Assembly (NCBI RefSeq): GCF_001658025.2
Contig: NZ_CP014007.2
Coordinates: forward strand, 62,001 to 126,000
Reading direction: 5' to 3'
From: Kosakonia oryzae
GTDB taxonomy: Bacteria > Pseudomonadota > Gammaproteobacteria > Enterobacterales > Enterobacteriaceae
Length of the DNA: 64,000 nt
Shown here: positions 17,380 through 29,606 of the stretch, piece after piece
How the letters are laid out: each line of letters opens with the position of its first letter
How positions within the stretch are numbered: position 1 is the stretch's first letter
Notes under the pieces: model-generated
What the model was told of the DNA's origin: nothing
What the model saw: only the letters and a program-made list of their open reading frames with translations
Databases searched by the model: none
Translations under genes and position numbers: made by a program

Positions 17380-19116
17380 TCAGGGCTGGGCAGGGGCGGG
17401 CTGTGCGGGAGCCTCAGTTGCGGGAGGCGCCACTACGCCGCCCGATACCACGCCGCCATGCATGCTCTGTTTTACCTGCTGTTTCTGTACGTTCACCGCA
17501 GATAACTCGCCGTTAACGCTGGGCTTCAGCGGGGCATCGGCGCGTATGCTGCCGCTGGCGGTCAGTTGCAGGTTGCCATCTCCGCTAATCGGTAACGCTG
17601 GCCAGCCCCACTCCTGGAGCACATTCAGCGGTACGCCGCGTCCGTTAAGGCTGACATTGACGCTGCGATCCGGCGTTTGCGAGACCACGGCTTTCGCTTC
17701 CAGCAACCCCTTGTCGGTGAAAGCGCTCAGTTCGGTAATATTGACCACGTTGCCGTTGGCATTCAGCGCCAGCGACGGGCGGCGCACGTCCACGCGGTTG
17801 AATGTTGCCGCTGCGGCATTCAGTTTTGCGCTACCGCTCCAGACGCCCCATTTTCCTTCGCGCACCAGTTGCAGATTGTCGCCATAACCATCCAGCGCGG
17901 TGAGCTGCCACGGGAACGTCGGATCGATATCAATCACCAGGTTGCGGCTGGCGCTGAATTTCTTCAGCGTTACCGTGTTCAGCCACGGCGGTAGATCGTC
18001 CATCCACAGTTGCTTCCAGTTTTCCGGCAGCGTGTACTCCAGCCCGGCGAACGCGGCGTCGTCGAGCACCAGCGCATGGCCCGCGCGATACCAGTTACCG
18101 GAGGTGCGCACCATGCCGTTTTCCCAGCGCGAGGTGAACTGTTGTAGCGCAATTCCCTGCGGAGAAAAGTTGGCATTCAGGATCGGGTCGAACAGATGCA
18201 GCGAGCCGTAAATAAACTCGCTGGCGTTCATCGACAGCCTGCCGTCGTCGCTCTGCCAGTCACCCTTAATCAGCGTCAAATTGCTCAGGCTCAGATCGAG
18301 GTCGGTAACCGCCCAGCCCGGCCCCTGTAAACGCGCGTCCGTCACGTCGACACGGCCAATCTGTAATGACGGTAACGTGGTCAGCGGATTGAAGAAATCG
18401 AGCAGGGTTTTATCGCTTTGCAGGCGAATATCGTTCAGGCGCAGGTTATTCACCACCCAGCCGCCATCAGCAGTGCGTTTTGCATCGCCGGTCAGCGAGC
18501 CGCGCGCCATGTCCGCGCCGATAGTCGTCAGGGTAACAACATCTTTGTCAATACTGCCCTGAATGAGCACGTTGCTGGCCGGAACACCGTTTAACGTCAG
18601 CGAACCGGCGCTCATCTGAATTTGCGTTTTACTGCCCAGCACATTGCCGGCCACCGGCTGCCAGGGCGAGACGCCGCCCATCACCCGTTGCGCGCTCAGA
18701 TCCCAGCCCGTGGTCGGGCTATTGAACGCCATATTATTGAGCTGCAGGCGATCGGCCTGGAAGGGAAGCGGCGCGGCAGACGGGGAGAAATTGAGCGTGC
18801 CATCCTGCAATAAAATAGTGTCGGCGTGCAGCGGATCGGTCAACTGGCGGCTGCTCAGGCCAATATCCACGGTTTTAGCGACCAGTGTCGCCGGGTTACC
18901 TTTGCGGCCGAAATTGACGTTTTTCAGTAACACATGGGAAGGCGAGGAGAAGCGGTGATCAATCACGTCGAAGGTGAGGTGATAGTCGCTGTTGTCATTT
19001 ACCCAGTTGCTGACCTGTGTCGCGCCCCAACGGGTTTGCAGCAGAAAATAAGCGGCCACTATCGCCAGTAGCAGGACGATAACGACAACTAAAAGCAGCT
19101 TTCCAAGAAATTTCAT
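17380..19116 (-). CDS. yicH: YicH, AsmA-family envelope protein
   Basis: 578 aa (E. coli YicH about 569). One N-terminal inner-membrane helix (about residues 5-27, LLLVVVIVLLLAIVAAYFLL), then a long beta-rich periplasmic part with AsmA-like repeats. Known for the family: AsmA-like/TamB/YhdP proteins make bridge-like grooves for phospholipid movement between membranes, and YicH is the least studied. The C-terminus ends in a proline/alanine tail (PATEAPAQPAPAQP). Start at the ATG at 19116, with the ribosome site CTTCGGGGATGG upstream. Confidence 0.92.
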   Translation of the reverse strand: MKFLGKLLLVVVIVLLLAIVAAYFLLQTRWGATQVSNWVNDNSDYHLTFDVIDHRFSSPSHVLLKNVNFGRKGNPATLVAKTVDIGLSSRQLTDPLHADTILLQDGTLNFSPSAAPLPFQADRLQLNNMAFNSPTTGWDLSAQRVMGGVSPWQPVAGNVLGSKTQIQMSAGSLTLNGVPASNVLIQGSIDKDVVTLTTIGADMARGSLTGDAKRTADGGWVVNNLRLNDIRLQSDKTLLDFFNPLTTLPSLQIGRVDVTDARLQGPGWAVTDLDLSLSNLTLIKGDWQSDDGRLSMNASEFIYGSLHLFDPILNANFSPQGIALQQFTSRWENGMVRTSGNWYRAGHALVLDDAAFAGLEYTLPENWKQLWMDDLPPWLNTVTLKKFSASRNLVIDIDPTFPWQLTALDGYGDNLQLVREGKWGVWSGSAKLNAAAATFNRVDVRRPSLALNANGNVVNITELSAFTDKGLLEAKAVVSQTPDRSVNVSLNGRGVPLNVLQEWGWPALPISGDGNLQLTASGSIRADAPLKPSVNGELSAVNVQKQQVKQSMHGGVVSGGVVAPPATEAPAQPAPAQP

Positions 19117-19203
19117 GATCTTCCATCCCCGAAGTGTCAATCAGGCAGTTATGCACGATTTATGCGCAATGCTCAAGGGCGGAATGATGAAAGGAGATGA
19201 CAG

Positions 19204-19228
19204 CGGCAGCCGGTAAGCCCGGCTGCCG
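19204..19228. terminator. Hairpin downstream of xanP
   Basis: A perfect 10-base stem, CGGCAGCCGG / CCGGCTGCCG, with a 5-base loop just after the xanP stop and before yicH. No T-run on the minus strand. Confidence 0.5.
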
Positions 19229-19236
19229 TGGCGCGG

Positions 19237-20622
19237 TCAGTTTTTCTCTGGCGGAAAAATCAGATTCAATACAATTGCGGTGATACCGCCTGCGGCGATA
19301 CCGGAGGAGAGCAGGTTTTTCAGCCAGTCTGGCGCGAATTGCAGGATCTGCGGCTGCTGGGAAACGCCAAGGCCCACGGCCAGCGACAGCGCGATAATCA
19401 TAATCGCGCGGCGGTTCAGCGGCTCGCGGGAGACGATACGCACGCCGGATGCGGCAATCGTACCGAACATCACCAGCGTTGCGCCGCCGAGCACTGGCTC
19501 AGGCAACTGCTGAACGAAAGCGCTGACCGCCGGGAACAGACCCAGCACAACCAGCATCAGCGCCACGAAGAAACCGATATAGCGGCTGGCGACGCCGGTC
19601 AACTGAATCACGCCGTTGTTCTGGCCAAAGCAGGAGTTCGGGAAAGTGTTGAACACCGCCGAAACAAACGAGTTGATGCCGTTCGCCAGCACGCCGCCTT
19701 TCAGGCGCTTCATGTATACCGGGCCGGCGACGGGCTGCTCGGAAACGTCAGAGGTGGCGGTGATGTCGCCGATGGTTTCCAGCGAGGTGATCATAAATAC
19801 CAGCATCAGCGGCAGCAGCAGGTTCCAGTCGATGCTCAGGCCGTAATAGAGCGGCGTTGGTACCATAAAGGCGTTCGCTGGCGCGCTATATTCCGGCAGC
19901 ATGCCCATAAACAGCGCCAGAACATAACCGACCGCCATGGCGATCACCAGTGAAGCAATACGCAGGTACGGATTACGCTGACGGTTGAGCAGAATAATGA
20001 TCGCCAGCACCACGCCCGCCAGCAGCAGGTTTTTCGGCGCGCCGAAGGTGTGGTTGCCCATTGCGGCAAAACCACCGCCGACGGAAGTCAGGCCAACCTG
20101 GATCAGCGACAGGCCGATAATCATCACCACCACGCCGGAAACCAGCGGAGTAATAATGCGGCGTGCCAGCGGCAGAATGCGCGAGATAACCATTTCGGTA
20201 CAGCTTGCCAGCATCAGGGTGCCGAACAGCGCAGCCATCATGGTTGGCACATCCGCACCGCCGGTTTTCAGCGCCGTGCCGCCCATGATTAACGGCGCAA
20301 CGAAGTTGAAGCTGGTCCCCTGAATCGACAGCAGACCGGAACCCACCGGGCCCCAGGCTTTAATCTGGATGATGGAAGCGACGCCGGAGGCGAACAGCGA
20401 CATGCTGATGATGTGCTGAGTGTCCTGAGCCGGTAACCCCAGCGCCTGGCAGATCAGCAGCGCGGGCGTAATCACGCCAACAAACATCGCCAGCAGGTGT
20501 TGCAGCGCGGCAAACAGGGTTTGCGGCAGCGGCGGGCGGTCTTCAAGGCGATAGATCAGCTCGCTGGGTTGAGTCTGCGCAACCGGTTGCGCATTTTCGG
20601 ACTCGATGGTGTTTAAGGACAT
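19237..20622 (-). CDS. xanP: Xanthine permease XanP (NCS2 family)
   Basis: 461 aa, close to E. coli XanP (YicE, 463 aa) throughout. It imports xanthine with protons. NCS2 signature [20 protein letters not shown] is in the central part, and the helix-3 [15 protein letters not shown] motif is present. Start at ATG 20622 with GGGGA nine bases upstream; a TTG at 20631 is too near the ribosome site. In E. coli gltS lies between xanP and recG; here it is absent. Probably under PurR control (see operator at 20675). Confidence 0.96.
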   Translation of the reverse strand: MSLNTIESENAQPVAQTQPSELIYRLEDRPPLPQTLFAALQHLLAMFVGVITPALLICQALGLPAQDTQHIISMSLFASGVASIIQIKAWGPVGSGLLSIQGTSFNFVAPLIMGGTALKTGGADVPTMMAALFGTLMLASCTEMVISRILPLARRIITPLVSGVVVMIIGLSLIQVGLTSVGGGFAAMGNHTFGAPKNLLLAGVVLAIIILLNRQRNPYLRIASLVIAMAVGYVLALFMGMLPEYSAPANAFMVPTPLYYGLSIDWNLLLPLMLVFMITSLETIGDITATSDVSEQPVAGPVYMKRLKGGVLANGINSFVSAVFNTFPNSCFGQNNGVIQLTGVASRYIGFFVALMLVVLGLFPAVSAFVQQLPEPVLGGATLVMFGTIAASGVRIVSREPLNRRAIMIIALSLAVGLGVSQQPQILQFAPDWLKNLLSSGIAAGGITAIVLNLIFPPEKN

Positions 20623-20652
20623 CTCAGACAATCCCCTGATGGAAAAGCGCTG

Positions 20653-20690
20653 ATTTTATCGGACTGTTTGGTAAAAGCAAACGGTTGCTA
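20653..20690 (-). promoter_or_regulatory. xanP promoter with putative PurR operator over the -35 box
   Basis: On the minus strand TTGCTT (20680-20675) and TAAAAT (20658-20653) are spaced 16 bases. The -35 hexamer lies inside AAGCAAACGGTTGCTA (20675-20690), which matches 12 of 16 bases of the PurR consensus ACGCAAACGTTTGCGT, including the central CG and both GCAA/TTGC cores. PurR with hypoxanthine or guanine would block RNA polymerase here. Confidence 0.55.
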
Positions 20691-20746
20691 TGTTAAAAAC
20701 ACACTTTTCGAAGGGATGTTCTTTCTACCGGATAAGGTTCTGAAAC

Positions 20747-22828
20747 TCAGGCGTTGGAGTAGCGTTCTGTTTCCGGCATCCAGCGTTCGATTAATGCCGC
20801 TGCAAGCTGCGGATAACGCTCGTGAATATGGCGGGCGACGCGCTGAACTTCCGGGATCATCGCCTGGTCGCGCAGCAGGTCGGCGACTTTGAATTCTGCA
20901 TTGCCGGTCTGGCGGGTTCCCAGCAGTTCGCCGGGGCCGCGAATTTCCAGATCTTTTTGCGCAATGACAAAGCCGTCGTTGCTGTCGCGCAGCACCTGTA
21001 AGCGTTTTTGCGCTGTCTTTGAGAGCGGGGATTTGTAGAGCAAAACGCAGTGCGAGGCTACCGCGCCGCGCCCGACGCGCCCGCGTAGCTGGTGGAGTTG
21101 CGCAAGGCCAAGCCGCTCCGGGTTTTCGATAATCATCAGGCTGGAGTTTGGCACATCCACACCGACTTCAATTACCGTGGTCGCGACCAGCAGATGCAGC
21201 TCACCCTGTTTGAACGCCTGCATGACTGCCTGTTTTTCCGCTGGCTTCATGCGGCCATGCACCAGCCCGACATTCAGCTCTGGCAGCGCGAGCTTCAGCT
21301 CTTCCCAGGTGGCTTCTGCCGCCTGCGCTTCCAGAAGATCGGACTCTTCAATCAGCGTACATACCCAGTATGCCTGGCGGCCTTCGTCGATGCAGGCGTT
21401 GCGCACGCGATCGATAATCTCATTGCGGCGAGTATCCGGAATGGCGACGGTGGTTACCGGTGTGCGACCCGGTGGCAGTTCGTCGATAACCGACGTATCG
21501 AGATCGGCGTAGGCGGTCATCGCCAGCGTGCGCGGAATCGGGGTGGCCGTCATGATTAACTGGTGCGGATGGAATCCTTGCTGCTGGCCTTTCTCCCACA
21601 ATGCCAGACGCTGGTGGACACCAAAGCGGTGTTGCTCATCGATAATCACCAGCGCGAGGCCGTTAAACTGCACCTGCTCCTGGAAAATAGCGTGCGTGCC
21701 GACCACCATCTGTACTTCGCCATTGGCAATGGCATCCTGCTGTGCCTGGCGCGCCTTCCCTTTTTGTTTTCCCGCCAGCCAGCCCACTTCGATACCGAGC
21801 GGCGCAAACCAGTTGCGGAAATTGTTGGCGTGCTGCTCAGCCAGCAGTTCGGTTGGTGCCATCATCGCCACCTGCTTACCGTTGGCGATCGCCCGTAACG
21901 CGGCCAGTGCGGCAACCAGCGTTTTACCGGAGCCGACATCGCCCTGAACCAGGCGCATCATCGGGATATCCAGCGCCATATCGCGCTCGATCTCCGCCAC
22001 GACCCGCGCTTGCGCGCCGGTTGGTTTAAACGGTAGTGATGCCAGCAAGCCTTGCTTCAGTTCATCTTTAGCAATGAGCGGCTGAGCATGATAGCGCTGA
22101 GCCCCGGCGCGCAGCGCCAGCATACTCAGGTTATGCGCCAGTAATTCTTCAAGGATCAAACGACGCTGCGCCGGATGCGTACCCGCTTCAAGTTCGGCCA
22201 GTTGCAATGACGGCGGCGGGCGATGCAGCGTGTGCAGCGCTTCCGGCAGGCTCATCATGCCCTGTGCCAGCTCAGGCGGCAGCAGTTCGCTGATGGCGCA
22301 GGTCGCCAGCAGTTCCAGCGCCTGGTCGGTCAGTTTGCGCAATGTCGCCTGCTTAATCCCTTCGGTGGTGGGGTAAACCGGCGTAAGCGTTTCCTGTAAT
22401 TCGGGAGTACTGAGATCGCCCTGCACGCGGTATTCCGGGTGAATCATCTCCGCACCATACTTTCCGCGCTTTGCTTCGCCATAGGCCAGCACGCGGCGGC
22501 CCGTGGCGAGGCTGTTTTTCATTGCCGCGTTGAAGTTGAAAAAGCGCATGGTGAGGATGCCGGAACCGTCGCTGATCTGGCAGGTCATCATTCGGCGACC
22601 ACCGAAAGTGATATTACAGTTCAGCACTTCGCCTTCCACCGTGGCGTAGATGCCCGGCAGCAGGTCAGCAATGGGGTAAAGCTGGGTGCGATCTTCGTAA
22701 CGCAGTGGCAGGTGAAGCAGCAGATCCTGCACGGTGTGCAGGCCGATTTTCGCCAGTTTGCTGCTCTGCGCCGCGCCGACGCCGGTCAGCGAACTTAAGG
22801 GCACCGCGTCGAGCAGCTTACCTTTCAT
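20747..22828 (-). CDS. recG: RecG, branch-migrating DNA helicase
   Basis: 693 aa, as in E. coli. It reverses stalled forks and processes Holliday junctions and R-loops. The wedge/OB domain covers about 1-150; helicase motif I is GDVGSGKT, motif II DEQHRFG, motif III TATPIPRT, motif VI LRGRVGRG. Last gene of the gmk-rpoZ-spoT-trmH-recG operon; its start is 3 bases from the trmH stop. Confidence 0.97.
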   Translation of the reverse strand: MKGKLLDAVPLSSLTGVGAAQSSKLAKIGLHTVQDLLLHLPLRYEDRTQLYPIADLLPGIYATVEGEVLNCNITFGGRRMMTCQISDGSGILTMRFFNFNAAMKNSLATGRRVLAYGEAKRGKYGAEMIHPEYRVQGDLSTPELQETLTPVYPTTEGIKQATLRKLTDQALELLATCAISELLPPELAQGMMSLPEALHTLHRPPPSLQLAELEAGTHPAQRRLILEELLAHNLSMLALRAGAQRYHAQPLIAKDELKQGLLASLPFKPTGAQARVVAEIERDMALDIPMMRLVQGDVGSGKTLVAALAALRAIANGKQVAMMAPTELLAEQHANNFRNWFAPLGIEVGWLAGKQKGKARQAQQDAIANGEVQMVVGTHAIFQEQVQFNGLALVIIDEQHRFGVHQRLALWEKGQQQGFHPHQLIMTATPIPRTLAMTAYADLDTSVIDELPPGRTPVTTVAIPDTRRNEIIDRVRNACIDEGRQAYWVCTLIEESDLLEAQAAEATWEELKLALPELNVGLVHGRMKPAEKQAVMQAFKQGELHLLVATTVIEVGVDVPNSSLMIIENPERLGLAQLHQLRGRVGRGAVASHCVLLYKSPLSKTAQKRLQVLRDSNDGFVIAQKDLEIRGPGELLGTRQTGNAEFKVADLLRDQAMIPEVQRVARHIHERYPQLAAALIERWMPETERYSNA

Positions 22829-22831
22829 CGG

Positions 22832-23521
22832 TTATCCTGCCGCCTGCATAGTGGCCCACCACGTCGGATCGGCTTCGATCTGGCCTTCCGAATTGACGTG
22901 CGGGTAAGGCAGCCCTTTGCGTTTCGCGACTTTCGCCAGCACCGGGTAACCCCCTTCGAACAGCAGGCGCTGCTGCTCTTCATCCGGCAGCATGCTGTTT
23001 TCGCGCTGGTACATACCGGCGTTTTGCCGCTGACGTTGCGCTTCATACAGAATTAATGCTGAGGCCACGGAAACGTTGAGCGACTGCACCATGCCGATCA
23101 TCGGAATGATGATGTCCTGATCCGCCAGATCCAGTGCTTCCTGCGTGATCCCGGTTTTCTCCTGGCCCATCAGAATGCAGGTCGGGCGCGTGTAGTCGAT
23201 CTCGCGAAAGTCGACCGCGTTGTCCGACAGATGTGTGGCGAGCACCTGCATGCCGCGCGCTTTCAGCACGCCGACAGCATCGCCAATGGTACGGTGTGTT
23301 TTCACTTCCACCCAGCTATTACTGCCTGCGGCGGAGGAGGCCATGGTGCGCATGCGGTTGCCCGGCCAGACAGCGTGGACCTCATGCACGCCGACGGCGT
23401 CTGCGGTGCGGATAATGGCAGAGACGTTATGGGGCTTGTGAACCTGCTCCATGCAAACTGTCAGATCGGGCTGACGTCTGGCGAGCATCTCGCGAATACG
23501 CGCATAACGTTGAGAATTCAT
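22832..23521 (-). CDS. trmH: TrmH, tRNA (Gm18) 2'-O-methyltransferase
   Basis: 229 aa. SPOUT-fold enzyme that methylates ribose of G18 in tRNAs. Motif 1 HNVSAIIRTADAVGVHEVHA, motif 2 TCILMGQEKTGIT and motif 3 IPMIGMVQSLNVSVASALIL, which form the knotted SAM site, are all intact. Four bases separate it from spoT. Confidence 0.96.
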   Translation of the reverse strand: MNSQRYARIREMLARRQPDLTVCMEQVHKPHNVSAIIRTADAVGVHEVHAVWPGNRMRTMASSAAGSNSWVEVKTHRTIGDAVGVLKARGMQVLATHLSDNAVDFREIDYTRPTCILMGQEKTGITQEALDLADQDIIIPMIGMVQSLNVSVASALILYEAQRQRQNAGMYQRENSMLPDEEQQRLLFEGGYPVLAKVAKRKGLPYPHVNSEGQIEADPTWWATMQAAG

Positions 23522-23525
23522 ACAA

Positions 23526-25646
23526 TTAGTTTCTGTTACGGGTGACTTTAATCACATCCGGCATCACGCGGATTTTACGCATGATATTCGCCAGATGGAC
23601 GCGATCGCGCGCCGTCAGTCGGATGAAAGCGCTGTACACGCGGCCATCTTTCTCTTCCGTATTCAGACTCTGAATATTGGATGAGGCCGTATTAATTGCC
23701 GCCGTGAGGTTCGCCAGCGCTCCCTGATGGTTGAACATATCCACCTTGATTTCGGTGATAAATTCCTGCGCGGTCTCTTTATCCCACTCTACAGCCATAA
23801 ATTTCTCTGGCTCTTTCTGGTAGCCACGAATATTACGGCAGGACTCATGGTGGATAACCAGCCCTTTACCGGGGCTGACATGGGCGACAATCGGGTCGCC
23901 GGGGATCGGACGGCAGCATTTGGCAAAGGTGATCAGCACGCCATCTGCGCCTTTAATCGGCAAATGACCGTTGCCGCTGGAGCTGGACGGCGTTGGCGCG
24001 GCTTGCACCGCTTCCCCTTGCTGCAGGTTTTTCGCGACCACGACGCTCATGGCGTTGCCAAGGCCGATTTCAGCCAAAAGATCGTCGAGCGTCGCCAGCT
24101 TCATACGCTCAAGCTCGCGCTGAATATGCTCCTGCGGAATTTCGGCCAGCTTGCGGCTGCCGCCTAACGCATGATTCAGCAGGCGGCGACCGAGGCTTAC
24201 CGAGTCGTCACGCTTGAGGTTTTTCAACATCTGACGGATTTTCGCGCGCGCTTTTGAGCTGACGACAAAGTTCAGCCATGCGGCATTCGGGCGGGCACCC
24301 GGCGCGGTAATAATCTCTACCGTCTGGCCGCTGGCGAGCGATTGCGACAGCGGATATGGCTGGCGATCAACGCGTGCGCCGACGCAGGCGTGGCCGATAT
24401 CCGTGTGTACCGCGTAGGCAAAATCCACCGGCGTCGCGCCAGCGGGCAACTCGACAATGCGGCCTTCCGGGGTGAAAACATAAATCTCATCGGGGAAGAG
24501 ATCAGATTTAACGCTCTCGATAAATTCAAATGAGCTACCGGCGCTCTGTTGCAGCTCCAGCAGGCTTTGCATCCAGCGCTGGGCGCGGATTTGCGCGGTG
24601 GTGCTGCTCTCGCCGTGCTCTTTATAGGCCCAGTGCGCAGCAACCCCCATTTCCGCCATTTGATCCATATCTTCAGTACGGATCTGCACCTCGACCGGTA
24701 CGCCATGCGGACCAATCATCGAGGTATGCAGGGATTGATAGCCGTTCGCCTTCGGAATGGCGATGTAGTCTTTCACGCGACCGGGACGCGGTTTGTACAG
24801 GCTGTGCATCTGCCCCAGGACGCGGTAGCAGGTATCCAGGTCATGAACGATAACGCGGAAAGCGTAAATATCCATGATCGAGTGAAAGCGTTGCTCTTTC
24901 AGCACCATCTTGCAATAGATGGAATAGAGGTGCTTTTCACGTCCGCTAACGCGGCAGGGAATGCCCGCTTCCTGTAAACGCCCTTCGATTTCCGAGAGGA
25001 TTTTTTGGATCATCTCTTTGCGGTTGCCGCGCGCGGCTTTCACCACTTCTTTAATCACGCGATAGCGGTTCGGGTACAACGCCTCGAAACCCAGCTCTTC
25101 CAGCTCGGTTTTGATGTGGTGAATACCTAAACGGTGCGCCAGCGGACTATAGATTTCGAGGGTTTCACGGGCGATGCGGCGACGCTTGTCCGGGCGAAGC
25201 GAGCCCAGCGTGCGCATGTTATGGGTGCGGTCGGCCAGTTTGATCAGGATGACGCGGATATCCTGCACCATCGCCATGATCATCTTGCGAAAGTTTTCGG
25301 CCTGCGCTTCTTTTTTATCCTGAAACTTGAGCTTATCAAGTTTGGATACCCCTTCCACCAGCTCGGCAACGCTTTTGCCGAACAGTTGTTCCATATCCTG
25401 GTAAGTGGCTGGGGTATCTTCAATCACGTCATGCAGCAGCGCGGCCATCAGCGTTTCGTAGTCGAGTTTCATCTCGGCCAGAATACAGGCCACCGCTACC
25501 GGGTGTGTGATATAGGGTTCACCGCTTGAACGTGTCTGGCCCTCGTGAGCGTCACGTGCAACGAGATACGCCTGCCTGAGACGTTTAATTTGATCTTCAG
25601 GCAGATAGTTTTGAATCAGTTGATTCAGGCTTTCAAACAGATACAA
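23526..25646 (-). CDS. spoT: SpoT, bifunctional (p)ppGpp synthetase/hydrolase
   Basis: 706 aa (E. coli 702). HD hydrolase domain with HPVAVA, HDVIED and KLADRTHNMRTL; synthetase domain with SREKHLYSIYCKM-like and YQSLHTS motifs; then a TGS domain (IYVFTPEGRIVELPAGATPV), a helical/zinc-finger region and a C-terminal ACT domain. It degrades (p)ppGpp and makes it weakly under fatty acid, iron or carbon stress. The few extra residues lie in a serine-rich linker (APTPSSSSGNGH). Confidence 0.97.
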   Translation of the reverse strand: MYLFESLNQLIQNYLPEDQIKRLRQAYLVARDAHEGQTRSSGEPYITHPVAVACILAEMKLDYETLMAALLHDVIEDTPATYQDMEQLFGKSVAELVEGVSKLDKLKFQDKKEAQAENFRKMIMAMVQDIRVILIKLADRTHNMRTLGSLRPDKRRRIARETLEIYSPLAHRLGIHHIKTELEELGFEALYPNRYRVIKEVVKAARGNRKEMIQKILSEIEGRLQEAGIPCRVSGREKHLYSIYCKMVLKEQRFHSIMDIYAFRVIVHDLDTCYRVLGQMHSLYKPRPGRVKDYIAIPKANGYQSLHTSMIGPHGVPVEVQIRTEDMDQMAEMGVAAHWAYKEHGESSTTAQIRAQRWMQSLLELQQSAGSSFEFIESVKSDLFPDEIYVFTPEGRIVELPAGATPVDFAYAVHTDIGHACVGARVDRQPYPLSQSLASGQTVEIITAPGARPNAAWLNFVVSSKARAKIRQMLKNLKRDDSVSLGRRLLNHALGGSRKLAEIPQEHIQRELERMKLATLDDLLAEIGLGNAMSVVVAKNLQQGEAVQAAPTPSSSSGNGHLPIKGADGVLITFAKCCRPIPGDPIVAHVSPGKGLVIHHESCRNIRGYQKEPEKFMAVEWDKETAQEFITEIKVDMFNHQGALANLTAAINTASSNIQSLNTEEKDGRVYSAFIRLTARDRVHLANIMRKIRVMPDVIKVTRNRN

Positions 25647-25664
25647 GGGTGACCTGCAGGTTAA

Positions 25665-25940
25665 TTAACGACGACCTTCAGCAATGGCGGTAACGGCCTG
25701 CAGTTCTGCGGCTTCCTGCTCTTGCTGTTCCTGGCGCTCACGCACGTCAAGGATCTGGTTGTTGATCAGACCTTCTTCGATTTCGCGCAGCGCGATAACG
25801 GTGGTTTTATCGTTTTCTTCCGGTACTAACGGATCTTTACCGCCAACCTGCATCTGACGAGCGCGACGCGCGGCGACCAGCACCAGGTCAAAACGGTTAC
25901 CTACTTTCTCTACAGCGTCCTGAACAGTTACGCGTGCCAT
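25665..25940 (-). CDS. rpoZ: RNA polymerase omega subunit
   Basis: 91 aa, starting [20 protein letters not shown] and identical in pattern to E. coli RpoZ. It helps beta-prime folding and forms ppGpp site 1 with it, fitting its place directly before spoT (18-base gap). Confidence 0.98.
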   Translation of the reverse strand: MARVTVQDAVEKVGNRFDLVLVAARRARQMQVGGKDPLVPEENDKTTVIALREIEEGLINNQILDVRERQEQQEQEAAELQAVTAIAEGRR

Positions 25941-25994
25941 ACTTAAAATGCTCCACAGGTGAAGAAATGACTGGGCATGATACTGAAACCAGGC

Positions 25995-26717
<723 letters not shown>

Positions 26718-26846
26718 TCAGTATGGCATTTTGCGGCCCGCTTTCCTGTTTTGTTTGCAAATTTTCACCGCCGTAGCGAATCTCCGGAACCTGCCTCGCA
26801 ACAGCTCTGTTTATTGATCGAAAGCCATTCCCTCCTGGCGTTATAA

Positions 26847-28568
<1,722 letters not shown>

Positions 28569-28646
28569 CCATTCGATATTTTTAGAGATAAATCAATTGA
28601 ACAGCATCACATTAAATTTGGACAACAATGCGGTTTTTTAATAAAA

Positions 28647-28672
28647 AGAGCCAGCGGTAATACACTGGCTCT
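28647..28672. terminator. Bidirectional hairpin between ligB and microcin-like gene
   Basis: AGAGCCAG / CTGGCTCT stem (28647-28654 and 28665-28672) with a 10-base loop. A-tract before and T-rich bases after; it sits between two convergent genes. Confidence 0.7.
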
Positions 28673-28692
28673 TCCTGTTAATTACAGTTTTT

Positions 28693-28968
28693 TTATTTAA
28701 AAAGGTTACCAATGGCTGTAATTACTGCACTTACCAGACCGTTATAACCATTGGCAATGTTTGCTTTAGCATCAGTAAAATTCAGCGAACATAATTGACC
28801 GATACCTGTACCAATCTGGCTGGTATAGCTGCCGAAGTTAGTAGACAGACCAATTTTTGATGTGAGGAAGTCGAAAATATTTCCTGCCTGAAAACCTAAA
28901 AAACCTCCAACGGAGGCCAGGCTGGCACCGGATACTGCTGCAATTTCTTGAGTATTTAATTCACGCAT
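28693..28968 (-). CDS. Class II microcin-like precursor peptide
   Basis: 91 aa from ATG 28968. The first 15 residues, MRELNTQEIAAVSGA, are a textbook double-glycine-type leader (compare microcin V MRTLTLNELDSVSGG), with cleavage expected after Gly14-Ala15. The 76-residue remainder is glycine-, serine- and hydrophobic-rich with a single Cys (GQLCSLNF) and a hydrophobic C-terminal helix (NGLVSAVITAIGNLF), typical of membrane-active microcins. An upstream in-frame extension to 29031 adds a basic sequence and is unlikely. No peptidase-containing ABC exporter or obvious immunity gene is nearby. Function as an antibacterial peptide is inference. Confidence 0.65.
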   Translation of the reverse strand: MRELNTQEIAAVSGASLASVGGFLGFQAGNIFDFLTSKIGLSTNFGSYTSQIGTGIGQLCSLNFTDAKANIANGYNGLVSAVITAIGNLFK

Positions 28969-29606
28969 TTCTTTTTCCCATAAATAAATGTATTGGTGAC
29001 GTTTTAATTTTATTTTTCTCCGGAAGGACAAGTCAATATTTATTCTTTTGATTTGTATTTATCGAACATTTTCTATTTTTAATGGTGTGGTTTATTTCTT
29101 GATATTAATAATTTAATTGTTTTTATTTTTTATGACAATATGTCTTATGCAGAGCGCGAGAAAAATATGATTTTTAGTTCTCGGGATAAAACAGGCTTGC
29201 CAGAACTGTGACAATACAATTAGTATCGCCTTTGGTAAATAAAGGAAGGCTGGCTATAGAAATTTTTATTTTATAGTAATGGTTTATCGGAATTTTAATG
29301 CGATTTGAGCATGGCCTATTGTCACTTTATTTGTGGGTGGAGTTGTGGGTCGATGTTTATCGATAAATGAAGGAATAACAAGTGACAGGACGTTAAGATG
29401 TTTACTGTGTTGTGTTATTAAATTCATTTTATTGGTGCGGTTGTTAAATGAATAGCAACAGCATTTATAATCATGGCTTTAATTATTTTCCCCGGACAAA
29501 TACTGACTTATTTATCTGGGTGTCAGTTTTTCTTTAATTACTGATTGACGACAACTTTCATATATAGACATGCACAAATAACTAAAGATCATATTCAGAG
29601 GTTACA
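28969..29606. other. AT-rich divergent intergenic region
   Basis: About 640 bases between the microcin-like gene and the tpsA-like gene. Very AT-rich, with many T and A tracts; no coding frame stands out and no immunity-like ORF was recognised. It probably carries both divergent promoters under H-NS silencing. Confidence 0.4.
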
